From NCBI GenBank assembly GCA_022385755.1, contig MU278353.1:643000-706999 (forward strand): DNA of 64,000 nucleotides, given 5' to 3'. Below, in pieces: positions 23,158 through 35,344 of this stretch. This DNA comes from Trametopsis cervina. Lineage: Eukaryota; Basidiomycota; Agaricomycetes; Polyporales; Irpicaceae. Under the pieces are notes generated by a model. That model did no database searches, had not been told where the DNA came from, and worked only from the letters and a program-made list of their open reading frames with translations. Positions within the stretch are counted from its first letter, which is position 1, and every line of letters begins with the position of its first letter. Both the position numbers and the translations under genes were made by a program.

Positions 23158-24206
23158 GCATTTCGAGTGTGTGGTATGAGCTTCCATAGCACGCGGTAGA
23201 AGGTGCAGATGTCGAGATGACGCGGTGACGAAGAGCGGTGAGGGAGCACGCGGGCGGGTGGACTCGAAGGTGGTGTGGAAAGGTGAGCACACGGGGAGAC
23301 GCATGGTCGAAGCAGGGAATGTGTTGGGAGATGGCGCGGGATGCAGATGCTGATAACGATGAGGCTACCTTTGATCGGCATGACAGAATGCGATGGACGG
23401 CGGGTGAGGCCATTGCAGGCAACGCTGTGAGCGGGGATGCGTGGTTCGCTGGACGGCGACCGCTGATAACCGGAGCATGAGCTGCGATCATTGTTGTGTC
23501 CACGCGTGCGAGTGCTGCTTCCGCCCGAGAAGAGCGACAGATCCCTCGCGTGGTGCGTCTTATGCAGTGCTACACATTGCCAAGAAGTCGAGGTGCTCCA
23601 GTGCGATGCCATGGCAAGGACCACGGATGATACATTTGAGCAGGAGTACACAAACCTGCATCGTATTCCTCGATGAGTGGAATTCACGAAATCACATACT
23701 CGCACTCACTATAACATCCTACCCACATTCCAACAGCATACGTCCAGTCCTACGAGTCCCACCTCCCAACGGTGACGACACCACCAGTCGCATCAGAGAC
23801 AACCTTGACGTCCAAGATAAGGCGAATGATGTGCGGGGCGTGTGCTGGCACCGGTAGGGCACTGCAACAAAAGATATCGCAAGCACTTGGCCCGTCGCGA
23901 GCACTGCAGGTTGTTGTCGCAGCGTTGCTGTCACCGAGTGCGCTGTGCTGAAGGCGAACGGGACATGGTGATCCCGGTTGCAAGTCACAAATCACGACGA
24001 CGGAGGCTCGAGCTCAAAGGTTGTAGCACGTGATAAGTTGCTGTCATCCTGGATGATTCAATGAGCGCGACAATGTGAGGCAAATATCCTGTAATTTATA
24101 TGGAGCAATAGAACTAGTACAACGGTATTCCTAGTAATCTTTTTGAAAGGTGAACGAGAGGAGCGGTCTACCTGTACAATAAATTAAGCATGTTCCTAAA
24201 TCTCAT
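23158..24206. other. upstream region of protease 1
   Basis: About 1 kb between the start of protease 1 and the end of protease 2. No gene. Open frames here are long on the minus strand (up to ~260 codons across the protease 1 start) but are shadows of the protease and of biased composition. Confidence 0.45.
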
Positions 24207-26019
24207 TTAAACCAAAATCAACAAATATCCCAGAGTTAGCAGAGCAAGGCAGCTCCACGCCTTGCTGAAAGTGTTTTCGTTCCCGAAGAGGGTAGAGGCT
24301 CCTGAGGCGTGGGTCTGTGTCCCGTTCGAACCAGAAGTGCCGCTCGAGGAGTTCGATCCCGAGGTACTGCTGTTACCACTAAACAAAGTCAGCACGATCA
24401 GCACCATCCACCTCACCACCCAAAAACACGTAAAACACATACCCAACAACATCCGCAAACCCCAACCTCTGCCCCCCAAGATCCCACACACTATAATAAT
24501 GCTTCAACAAACTCGCACCAACGATCCACGTCTCCTCCATCGCATTAATCAACATCTGGCACGTCTCGCCCTCCCCGCCGAACGGGCCCACGCTCAGCTC
24601 GCTGCTCGGGATCGTGAGGTTGAACGGCGCGCCGGATTGGGAGGTGAATACGAAGGTTATGGAGGCGGGGAGTGAGGCGACCTGTGAGCAGGGGAGACCG
24701 AACGTCCCGGGCTCGGGGGTGTAGGGTTGGATTGAGGGTGAGATTTGGGCGTAGATTGCCTTTGCACGGGGGGTTAGCATCAACGTCAGCTTACTTCTAG
24801 TCAGAGGCGGAGAGAGTGGATGTACGTGCCTTTGCGTCCGCGGCAGGCATGACCATATTACTCGTCCCGCTATCGAACAAAAAGACCCGACTCGAGCCAA
24901 TAGCAGGTTTCGCAGCCCCGTTCACGATGACCGCGCTCGACTTCAACTGCCAGAAGCTTGATTCGGGGTCCGTCAGCGACGCGTACGTGAGCTCCCCTAT
25001 TTCATTATTATTATTCCTATCATCAACACAAGCAGCGGAAGAACGAAGAAGGGACGGGGGACTCGCCTGTAAACTTGGAATTGTCGATCGCGCCGAGCGT
25101 GAGCTCCGCGCCGCCCACGTCGTGCGGCGTGATATAGAAACTGAACAGCGAGGGCAGACCCTGGTCCACAAGCCCCGCAAACAGCCCGTCCGCAGACGGC
25201 GACATCCCTACCACACACCCCCACATCCATCAACAAAAAAACCCTCCTCACTCACACACCCAAAGCCAAAAAACGCACCTTGTATCCCATCAAACGGATC
25301 CCCCGCAAACGTCTCCGTCTGCCCCTCAATCAAAAACATACTAACATTCCGCACCCCAATGCCCCCCACAGCCACAGTATCCCTCGCAGCCCTCAACGTC
25401 AACTGCCAGTTGTCGCCGACGACGGGGTCGACGCCGACGCCCGTCCCGAACGTGAGCACGCTCGATTGGCCGGCGGAAGTGTCGATGAAGGATGTGCTGA
25501 GGGACTTGGAGAACTTGGTCTGGGAGGCGCAGGAGGTTGTGCAGTCTGTGCCTGCATGGCACGGCGCGTGGGTGGGTGTGTGTGAGTTGGGGTGCGGGAG
25601 GTGGGGGAGGAGTGGGAGGCGGACGTACTGGTGATCTCGAGCGTGACGCTCCCTGTGTCGAACACGACTGTCAGGTTCTGCGGGGGCGTCCCGACTTTCA
25701 AAACATCCTCGTCAGCAAGACGCGGTAAGCGTGAACGCGTGAGGCATACCTTGGATGTCTCCGTACCACCTACACCCCACCACTCTGTCAGCACATCCCG
25801 CCCACCACATATCAATAAAGACAAGACGTACTGCAGATCAGTCCCATTAAAATACTCCTTCAACGGGAGCGTAACAGGGCCCACCGCCCGTCTCCCCAAC
25901 CCACCATGCCCATCCCGGGACACTTTCCGCGAAGCGAGCTTGATAGTCTGTGGGTCCGCGACGACGTATAAACAGAGAGAGAAGAGATAAGCGAGTGAGG
26001 TGGTACGTTGTGAGACCAT
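24207..26019 (-). CDS. A1 aspartic protease 2, probably GPI-anchored, 447 aa
   Basis: Eight exons (26019-25832, 25769-25750, 25694-25629, 25551-25279, 25207-25067, 24996-24830, 24759-24443, 24378-24207), the first five intron positions matching protease 1. It has a signal peptide, a propeptide, catalytic FDTGSVT and FDSGTSN, and YAQISPSI as in its paralogue. Unlike protease 1 it ends in a Ser/Gly/Thr-rich spacer followed by a hydrophobic stretch (CLALLTLGYLLILV), the pattern of a GPI-attachment signal as in yapsins, so it is probably cell-surface bound. Two introns have GC donors: 25066-24997, where protease 1 has GT, and 24829-24760, which protease 1 lacks and which is flanked by a 9 bp direct repeat. 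Confidence 0.92.
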
Positions 26020-26471
26020 GGTGTATTAGTTAGAGACGGGGAGCATGGGGAGGCTGGTGTGTTGGTTGCTGGCGGTGGGCGACTGGTGGGCGGCGATGAC
26101 TCTGACAGCCCGCGGATCAGCTGGTGCAGGGTACTAGCGCCGAGATATCACTGAGGCTGACTCCCGTCAACGATATGTTAAGAACAGTGACGCGTCAGAC
26201 GCGACAACGTGAATGTAGCATTGCTGACAATACAGGCCAATCTATTATGGGATGTGGATTGTCGTGAACGAGCACCTTTGAGAAGTCTGGCTGGAGACGC
26301 GCTATGCCAATTTGAGGCCAAGAGCTTTGTGGCGCTCGGCTAATCAGGTTTCGCACTCATCATGTCCAAAGATAATCTCGTCCCATCCATCCCACCTCAG
26401 CCTCCACCAACACCCGCCTCCACCAACACCCGCGACACCCTCTTCTTAACACCCCATCTGAATAACTAACA
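26020..26471. promoter_or_regulatory. divergent promoter region
   Basis: 452 bp between protease 2 (minus) and the small unknown gene (plus). It must hold both promoters. I see no clear TATA box for either; a run of CCACCAACACCCGC repeats lies at about 26405-26435 just before the plus-strand gene. Confidence 0.4.
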
Positions 26472-27107
26472 ATGGGTAACGTCTTCATTAAACACACACA
26501 CCGCCTCCTCGCTAACAAAATCTCCATAGCCTCCTCCGAAGAACTAACATTCACCCCCGCACACCCGCCCACCCCCAAAGCCCTCGAAGCATTCACAGTA
26601 GTCCAACACGCAATCAAAGCCGCCCTCGTCAAATCGCGCCACGACTGGGACATCCACGAGCCGCGCATGTGGGCGCGCGCCGCCCCGCTCTCCGACCACG
26701 AGCTCGCGGGATTTGTGTTAGAGAACGATTTGGTGGAGTGTAGGAGCGCTCCGACGTCGTATGGCACGATTATACTTGGGAAGATTAGGATTCCGGCGGT
26801 GGGGGATGCGGAGGGGGAGGGGTTCGTGCATGTTAGGTGGGTCTGTTTCGCGTTTCCTTGTAGTTGATGAGATGGATGGCTGATGTGTGGTGTAGGATCC
26901 ATGACCCGCCGAACAGGGTGAGCACCAGCACTATCCACGTGCTATCTTACGCGTTTTTCTTATGTTGTTGTTATGTGATAGGGCACCGAAGACGTGCGCT
27001 TCCACTCCATCTGGACGGACGAGGGCCGTCCGAGCGAGGACGCACAGCCGACGTCGTGGAGGGCGATCCAGACGCGCGAGACTCCCCTCGAGTTCTTTAA
27101 CGAATAA
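26472..27107 (+). CDS. small unknown protein, 170 aa
   Basis: Exons 26472-26836, 26896-26917 and 26982-27107 join in phase. The protein starts MGNVFIKHTHRLLANK, continues with HDWDIHEPRMWARAAPLSDH and ends DVRFHSIWTDEG...RETPLEFFNE. Gly2 invites N-myristoylation, but residue 6 is Ile rather than Ser/Thr, so that is doubtful. There is no signal peptide or membrane span. I do not recognise the family; the well-behaved introns and balanced composition say it is a real gene. It lies divergently from protease 2. Confidence 0.75.
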
Positions 27108-27825
27108 GGGTGTGTGTTTTAAGGGTTCATCGCACGTGTGGGTTAACAGGATGATAGTGGTGATATATGGTATCGTATGAGGAAATGCGGAAATAAGGAA
27201 AGGAAGGAAGAACGATGGATGGATGGAATCGATTACAATGTATTACGCGTATGGTTTAAATGGACGTGATTTCCAAGTACGCATCGCAATTTCACTTGCG
27301 GGCGAGGACGCCTGTCATGATGAGAAGAGTGCACGACTTACGATAGCACTGACTTTTGTGCCGTCTTAACCGAAGCGTGCACAGGCTTTTCCACTCACGA
27401 TAGCACTCACCCATGTGCCCACATGCGGTAGAGCATACGCAATGGTCGTCGCAATCGCACTTCAACCACCTCAGTGTTGATCATACGAGGGCTCGCATAG
27501 GCGTACGCATCTACTGTTGTACATATTCTGGCACAAGTACATAGGTGTCTCTTCAGACACATGACAGGGGGGTTTGGACATATGTATGGACGGAGAAGAC
27601 ACACAGCTAAAAATGGGGGTAGAAGAAAAGAAAAGGTACAAGGAGTAGAGAGACGGAAAATGTACGAGACAGAATATGATATGAAGAGAGAAAAGAAAAT
27701 GGAAAGAAAAAACAAACACAAAAAGGGGGTGGAAGAAGAAGAAAGGACGATTCGATGCTGAAAACTGATACTGAACGCAGTCCATGTATCCTAATCACGA
27801 CAGAGTAAATCTCAAAGAAAAGAAG

Positions 27826-29856
27826 CTAACCCGACACCGACCAATTACCGAAGGTATTATAGGCTGCTATACTATCACCGACGCCTTGCATTGCGTCGAT
27901 CATCGACTCAGTCAGCACAGGATTCGACACGGCCTCCGACAGCGGCGGCAAGCGCACCGAGCCGCCCAGCGTGGGGTTGAACGCGGCCAGCTTCATGTTG
28001 GCGTATTGCTGCTCCATGGCGAAGGCGTAGTCCGGGCCCGTGATGTTGACGTTGTTGCTAGAGAACCTTGCGGGAGAGCCGGCGCGAAGAGGGATGTCGA
28101 GGCCCGAGAGCTGCACAGTCCTGTCGCCATCGTCAGACGACGAGTTTGACGCGGTCGACATCGGCGAGTACGTCAACAATGGCGTCGAGACCGGCGGCGA
28201 GGGGATGTAGCCGTACGAAGCAGACACCTGCGTCATGTACGCGCCCTGTCCTTGTCCTTGCTGCGCTTCCACGTTCATGTTCATGCTGACGTCGGGCTCG
28301 GCCGAGAACAGAGAGGTCGCCACCGGGATCGACGAGGCTGCCATCCAGGAGTCCACTGTCATCATCGACGCGGGTGTCACACGGGCTGCGGATCCTATTT
28401 CCGGCACAGTAGCACTACGACGGAGACCAGACGAGGAGCCTTGTGCGGACGAGCGAACTGCGGCCAGACGAGCGGAGAAGAGCGCAGCAGGCGCAGTCGG
28501 GGTGAGCCATGCACAAGTAGGTAGCTGCAGACTCGCTTCGCTGCGGCATCTCGCCACAGAACGACTTGAGCCAGCGGGCGCGGGGGAGGGTGTCGTGGGT
28601 GCTTTACCCACCCAGAGCCTCCACTCGAGTGCTTCTCCGACAGCGCGTTCACAGCGGCCGATCTCGCGGGGAGGAAGGCCAGCAAGCTTCGCCCATGCCT
28701 TGTTGGAGTACGAACGATCCTGCAAGAACTTGGAGGCGAGGATGAGACACGCGAGGAAAGTGCGGCGAGGGCAGAGGAGAGGAGAGGGGAGAGGCGGGAG
28801 AGGAGGCAAGACCGACGAAGGCTTCTTCGACGACGTTGGCGGCGCGGCAGGCCCTTTCGTGTCCATGGTGGCCAGGAGCTCCGTGGGAGGGGCCGTCAGC
28901 GGTTCTTGAGCGAAAGCTTCATCTAGGCGCACGGTTTGAACGTAATCGGCGGGTTCGGATTGGTGGCTATAAGACACGTTATCTTCGCTCGCCTCGCCAA
29001 AGATGTCGCCCATGATGATGCGGCTTTCTTCAAGTTCTTCCTCCAGCAGGTCCGGGTTCTCTTCTCTTGCTTTCTCGCGCGCGATCAGATCAGGGACTTT
29101 GCTACGAACGGCCTCCAGATAGCACAGTGCGGTCTGCAGGACATTGGTAGACGTGCGCGAGCGTCGCAGGACTTCGTGCACGAATCCTCGGATCGGGATC
29201 ACTTGGTTACTGCGGCAGCTTGCTGCCGCTATCTGAGCCGTCGCTGAGATTGGAGAGGTCGAAATCGGAGATGGTCGAGTTGAGGGTGAGATTGGGGAGG
29301 GGAGTTGCACATTGCGGAGGGTATGTTGGATGAGAGGTTCCTCGATAAGGCGATGTTGCTCGCTCGTCGAAGTCGGATCGGACGCAAGCGGCGCCTTCGC
29401 GCGGAACACGACAGGGATATCTTCAGGCTGCCAAATATCGCATAACGATTTGACGGCTTGATCTAGGGAAACGGACGGCCAGCGTCAATGCACATTCCAC
29501 ATACGCGGCCTGTCCCTAAAGCGGTAGGTAAGTAGGATGGACGACTCACCGACGAGACCTGCTACATATTTATATTTGTGATCGCGAGAAGGGCCGCTTG
29601 TGGTCGGGGTAGGTTTCGCAGGCGTGCAAGGCTGTGCGGGGCGTGCGGAGGTGAGGATGGCGGGACTGATATAAGCTGATGACGATGATGACGATGATAT
29701 TGCAGAGGACGGGGTATTGACATATGGATAAGGTGAGCGAGACAGAGTGGGGGACGTCGTTGTGTTGAGAGCGTTGCATGAATACGGTTGCCAGCGGGAC
29801 CTGGCGCGTGAGGCGCCAGGGCCCCGATGGGCGAGCGAGTGAGTTATAGAGTGCAT
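27826..29856 (-). CDS. Pcl-type (Pho85-family) cyclin, 647 aa
   Basis: Two exons, 29856-29550 and 29462-27826, join across an 87 nt intron at VAGLV|DQAVKSLCDIWQPED. The cyclin box runs from about residue 90 to 370 with a long insert. Its landmarks are QAVKSLCDIW, RGFVHEVLRRSRTSTNVLQ, ALCYLEAVR and CPRRTFLACLILASKFLQD, followed by YSNKAWAKLAGLPPREI and EALEWRLWVG, which are typical of PF08613/Pcl cyclins that activate the Pho85/CDK5-like kinase. Between the two halves is an acidic insert (ENPDLLEEELEESRIIMGD). The C-terminal ~270 residues are Ser/Pro/Ala-rich and probably disordered, with sites for phosphorylation. It most resembles the Pcl5/Clg1 subfamilies, which respond to nutrients, but I cannot assign it further. 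Confidence 0.88.
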
Positions 29857-31916
29857 TTTGCGGTGGGTACGATGTCGGCGAGCAGATAAGAGAGGACTGA
29901 GTTGGGATTTGGAGACAGGAACAGGAGCGCGAGGTATGTTCAGATCAAGTTTTCAGCATCGACGTCGAAAGAATTAAAAGCGGTTGGTACGATAGAATCC
30001 TGAGACTTGAAAATAGAGGAAGTAGACTGAGACGTTGATTTGTGGACGAGGCGTAGGGACGGGTATCTTGCAATGACGACCTGGGAACACATTGCTGGTG
30101 TTTGGTTAGAAACGGATGCCCAAAGTCGCTGACTTAGGACGATCCGATTGGTTTAAAGTTCCTCAGCAACCGCGGAGGGAACTTGAGGGCGTGGTTGAGG
30201 GCTTTGAAGGCGTTGCTAACGGGCGGGGCGGTGAGCACGTTGGCGGAGACGATCCTTGAGACAGGGAGGAGAATGCGCGGAGGGGTTATAAGGTGCGGGA
30301 GGACGAGTCACCTTCACACAAGCAGGCGGGAGTCACGACCTCGAAAACAGCCGGATTTGGCGCTACGGGTCACACACCGTGACGAGATCGGGCTAGTGCC
30401 GTGCCGAGAGGGCTGTGGAACCCCCCGTCACGGACCCACGGCCAGTCACGGCTGGGCCCGTGTGTGACTCCAAGCCGCTCTCGTCATTTCCCCGCCTCAT
30501 CTTGTCGCCACAATATTCGAGACAATATTGACTCGCAGCCAGCCAAAGCGCAGCTGCATCCCCCTAAATATTCCACCGCCATGCATCCTTGGTCCGTGTT
30601 CGAATGATAGAGTATCCTAGCAGGGCAGGGAACGTCTCCTCGATCTGCCAAGGAGCTCCTGTCCAGTCACCGCCACCTATCGCTACTCGCAACCACCCGT
30701 ACTAGTCTGCTTTGTCCATCTGCTTCAGCCCGCTGTTGCCGAGGCATATACTCACAGTCATATTTCCCATAATAGGACCCGCTCATCGTCATCGATAGTC
30801 AATATCGACGATGCAAATCGCATTGTCTCTGCGTGTTGCAATCGCCACCCTGCGCGCATCACCAAACGCGGCCGTAGTGACTCGTCTCCCAAGCAGAGCG
30901 AAAAAAATTACTTGCTTTGTGCTATTGCGCTATTGATCTATATCCAGATAGCGCCAATCCCTGCTGCCTAATATGCCCGTCGCCTTCACACAGACTTCCC
31001 AGGCCCTATTCAAAGAACGTCTTCGCGTTATCTGGCAGACGTGCTAATCCGTCTTCGCAACACCGGTACGTCGTGTTTGACTTTGAAGCTGCGCCGTTGC
31101 TCTGCCCGTTCAATGCAGTGACTCGGACAGCTGTGACAAGAGCCTCCGAGCGCTCAGATTTACTTCCGTTGCATGCTATGACCCGTCGCGCGGACAAGCT
31201 CCGTTGGCCCTATGCAGGCCGTTCTCTGACTCTTCAACATTTTCTGCGTTCGTTCATTGAGGATGTACTGATCTTGCCTCCAGAATGGAATCCATAAATA
31301 TGCTGCGGCTACCCTGGAAACCCGGATACCCGGTGTGGCATTGTTAACCCCACCCCAATGGACAGACCGAACTCTTCTACGGCAGCACCGCCCGCAACTT
31401 AAGCTTCGCAGTGCCCGTGGGTCAGGCCATTATCGTCTCGTACGGCATTGCCTGCGGTTTCTCGACTCCGAAAGGCAGTTCACCACAGAGTATCGATCAG
31501 CAGAACGGGGACATCTCCTAACAGACTGTCTGCAATATTCTAGCGCTTCAGCGACTCTGACCGCAGTTCGGTGGAACATCACACGCTCCAGCCTCCTTTC
31601 TTTCAGCGGCCAGCTGTTCATATTCTGTCTTGCTCCCATTGCAGGCAAGGCCGTGATCGGATGACTTTGGACGCTGATGTCCTCTCGGAACCGCGCATCA
31701 CCGTGTGGACAAGTGACACGGTCAGCCGCGAATGCACCTGAGTTTGCGTAGCTCAGGCGCTGTATTAAGACAGAGTCAATAATCAAATATGATTCGTTTC
31801 TTGCATTCCAGGGCCAGGATGTGATCCTAACTCTTAGTGGCCACAAGCGCAGTATGTTGAAGAATGTTAACGCACACCGAATATCATCTTGTCAGGCCCC
31901 AAAGTATGACTGTAAG

Positions 31917-32213
31917 TCACGTATTGCAGACATCGTTTTCATTACTTCCGTTAACGGAGCTCGTCAGACTCGATATCCAAGCTCGGATCACCAATCTCCA
32001 GGGTTCCCTCCGCCATATGAACACCCTGAAGATCCCGCGCACCTCCATGTCTGTGCAGAGAAAACCATCAGCACGCAAATTGCTTTTCACAACCCAGACG
32101 TAGGCCGACGGCACACTCAAGCCGTACATGTAGTCACGTGACCAGTTCTTGAGATCTCTTCGACGTGACTGGCCACACACGTCAAAGCGGAACCGATTGC
32201 CTTGACTGCTCAT
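31917..32213 (-). CDS. doubtful small open frame, 98 codons
   Basis: It starts with a true ATG (MSSQGNRFRFDVCGQ) and has a protein-like composition with several aromatic residues. There is no recognisable domain and no evidence for splicing. It might be one exon of a minus-strand gene together with the frame at 32744-33190, but I could not join them. Chance is the main alternative. Confidence 0.2.
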   Translation of the reverse strand: MSSQGNRFRFDVCGQSRRRDLKNWSRDYMYGLSVPSAYVWVVKSNLRADGFLCTDMEVRGIFRVFIWRREPWRLVIRAWISSLTSSVNGSNENDVCNT

Positions 32214-32743
32214 CGTGATGCTCCTCAGTCGGCATTAAAGAACAGTGCAACCAGCTGACTATACTGTCCAAGTGTGAGTGAGCATTCAAATGTCACGAAG
32301 GGTGGTGCCCGCAGCTGACTCCTTGCGCACATTCAAGGCTCCTCACACATTCAGTACGCTTCACGTAGGTCTTTCCCTTGTTTCATTTTTGGCTTGGTGC
32401 GTACAGGCACATCAATATCCCTCTCTTGACAGCTGCATTATTGTCCCGGCAACACATCGTACGTACACCTCTGCATTTCGGCATGACTAAATGCGCATGC
32501 ATGTGCAGACCTCTGTAGTCACGCAAGCTGACGGAACCGACGATGCCTATGCCTACTCGACAGTTGATCCTGATTCACACCCGTGAGTATCCCGACTCAA
32601 CGGCCTATGTTTTCGGCTCCTCACTCAGTCTCGTGAACAGGTAGAGATGTCCCTCACGGACAGTTAACGCAGGATTCAATGAATTTGCTTTGTACAGCGG
32701 CCCGCTGAAGATGTAGTGCGCATTGCGTCAGATATTTCCTGAC

Positions 32744-33190
32744 TCAAACATCGCCCGGAGCGCGTACGTTTGCCCCTTTGCTCTCAAACATGACTAAACG
32801 GTTGTACATACAGGACATACGCAGCTCGATAAGCCTCATCGCCTCGTCGTTCGCATCTTGACTTTTCCTGCTACGCAAGGCTAAATCTACTAAACCGTCT
32901 GTGACACGACCATCGCTTCGAGCTGCGCACGCATACCACCGGCCGTAGTATTCTCGATCAGAGCTGCGTAGCTGGTGCATCCATTCAAGACCAAACGGCC
33001 GAAATGAAAAATGATGTTTCAAGTATCGCCACAATGTCTCTCCATGGGCGCCTCGGCTTGACCTAAGGCCTTTCAGCATTAACTTTACCATAAGAGACGA
33101 CGGAGTATCAGATGAAAGGCGCATATCCCGACGCTGGCCAGTCTTGGTAAGCATCCCGGCAAGCTTGCGCAATCGTTTGATGTGGCCCAT
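32744..33190 (-). CDS. doubtful open frame, 148 codons
   Basis: ATG at 33190. The product is basic with helical-looking segments (LVDLALRSRKSQDANDEAMR, LIELRMSCMYN). I do not recognise it, and no supporting exons were found on either side. It may be part of a decayed gene. Confidence 0.22.
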   Translation of the reverse strand: MGHIKRLRKLAGMLTKTGQRRDMRLSSDTPSSLMVKLMLKGLRSSRGAHGETLWRYLKHHFSFRPFGLEWMHQLRSSDREYYGRWYACAARSDGRVTDGLVDLALRSRKSQDANDEAMRLIELRMSCMYNRLVMFESKGANVRAPGDV

Positions 33191-35344
33191 TTTTTTACAG
33201 CATATATCCCCAGCTCGACATTTCTGCTTCCCTCACCGACACTCGAGATGAACGTTTCAAATTCACAGCGAACGCTCTTCGGTCCTGCGCAGTCCCGAAA
33301 TCCAAAATCGCGCCGATTTCGATTTATGCGACGAAGCGGCGGCGTCGGTGAACAGCCTCAGCGTAGATTCCCACACGGACATCTCAACGAGCACTCCGAT
33401 TCTCTGGAGAATATTATCATCAGACTACGCAGTCACTAGGGGTGCTCGACAAGCGTGTTTTCGCGTCGCCGCAGCAAAAGCGGTGCGACATACGGCCGTC
33501 CCACCCCTCGTGGAGAAAAGAACATATCGTTGCTAAGCACGCAGCGTGAACGAACAGATACCTGTTCCCTTTCTTTCACGTCAACATGTCCGCGGAACGA
33601 GGAAAACACAACACTGCTTTCGAACAAGCACGTATGTGTTCCACCCAATCGGCCCAAGCCCATTCGCCCCTATCGCGGGATCTCGTTGTTAACAGCGCAC
33701 GCGCGCGTTTGGGGAGGTCGTTCTAGTCGCGAGAAGTGGGCCTTCCCATCCACAGAAGCTGCGGTACGAGTGCGTACATCATTCCGTAACAATCGGAGAC
33801 GTGGGGAATAACGTGCGCAGTGCCGACGATGGAATTCGGCTATCTCTCTGTCTCGCCCACCCCCTTCTTCGAGTTAACGAGGGCCCTTCCCTGAAGTGAT
33901 CGGGCCCCCTTGCGGCGAGCGGACATACGCCCCGGTGGCCCCTCGGGGGATGTTTATCGTTGGCCCCGCCGGAGATTACTTCCAGCTCTTCCGTGAAGGT
34001 GGGTCTATCGTTCTTGATATTCTCATCGTTACCAGATTTTGAATAACCTGGCGCGCTGAAACAAAACATCAGAAAATATTGATAATCTGCTGCAGTGGTG
34101 AACCGCGAATTTTTGAGCAGTTTTCTTCTACGCTCGCATGCTGTTGAGAGATAACGTCGATCGTGTGTCTGTCCAATCGATTATTAGCGGCAGGTGAGCG
34201 TTGTTTCAGAGTAGGGCCACTCCTGAAAGCTTGGAATAGATCCACCTGGGCGTCCCGGAATGATCCACAAACCTGCCTGTATCAGAGCCCATATCGACAT
34301 CAGACTCACTAAAGATCTCTTTCGCTGTACCCAACGCTGCAGTCCAATCGCAGAGTCGGGTTGGCTATAGTTGAAATGGTAAGTGCCAAGCCTCTCAAAG
34401 GTTATTACACTGTTCGGTCCTTGCTCGGTAAAGCTATTTCACCACCTCAGGTCCTACGTACGAGATTCTCGCCTACATGAATGATAACTCGACCCGTACC
34501 TGTGGCAGCATGTACTCCCATAACGTCCTACTGCCTGCATCGAAGCGCATACGCACCTGCTTTGACGCCGGATCCCTAAAGGTACGCAAGGCATCATCAT
34601 ACGGGCCCGATCTACATTGCGTTAATCGGCATCACGGAAGCAAAACCTTGATTCTTACGCAATAACGGTAGTTTGTTATGTATGCGAGTATATGTCTTGA
34701 GGTTAGGTTATGATACACGTTGACTTGCAGGTTGGTCAGACAAGCACGCGGGTTCCACACGCAGACACGCATTCAACGCCTCCCATCTAACAGCAGGCTC
34801 CTCGGAAAAATTCCGCCATCGTCGGAATCCAGCCCTGCATACCGCTCAATTCCACAAACACGATGCACGGTCCACTCTTGCGGTGCCGATACAACGGTTC
34901 GGATGGCTTGCTGTACAGCGTATGGCACATGCGCTGACACTACTCGCTGGAGCGATTCCAGGTGCCACCGTTATGCCATTCGTGACGCTGCTTATCGCAA
35001 CACAGCACTAGTTTTTCACGCATGATGTGCACGACTCGAACCGTCAGCTGGGATCGCCATCTTCGTGCTTCCTTTATCCCATCGCACTGTACGTCCCTGC
35101 ATCCTCGAGGACAACACGCACAGCTATGCATCTTCCTTTCCGTCTGTCTGTAAAGACTTTTTTTCCGCGCCGTGCTGCTAATGACCGATTAAAACCGCAT
35201 TGCACGCCGGTCCATTATCCTTCGCGGAGCTGGGCATCACATTGGTAGCCGGGATAGGAAAGAGTCTAGAATGATCTCTGTGGCCTCCTTACGATCTACC
35301 ACATCTGACTCTGTTTTTCTTCCTGGATGGTGGCGCACGATCCG

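Larger units (their letters stand above)
29857..35339. other. 5.5 kb gene-poor stretch
   Basis: Upstream of the cyclin gene and left of the copia element. It contains many short conflicting frames and no family I recognise. The two best candidates are listed separately (31917-32213 and 32744-33190). The first ~350 bp should be the cyclin promoter. Around 30365-30470, GTCACACAC and GTGTGTGAC form a loose inverted pair about 90 bp apart, too weak to call a structure. Confidence 0.4.

Noticed and set aside
22911..23705. 264-codon minus-strand frame across the protease 1 start
   Set aside because: It overlaps exon 1 of protease 1 in another frame and has the Cys/Ser/His-rich look of a shadow.
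17586..26019. Secondary-metabolite gene cluster
   Set aside because: Reductases and proteases sit together, but there is no backbone synthase, P450, transporter or pathway regulator. Tandem duplication is the simpler reading.
30365..30470. Inverted GTCACACAC / GTGTGTGAC pair
   Set aside because: Nine bases at ~90 bp spacing is expected by chance and no stem continues.
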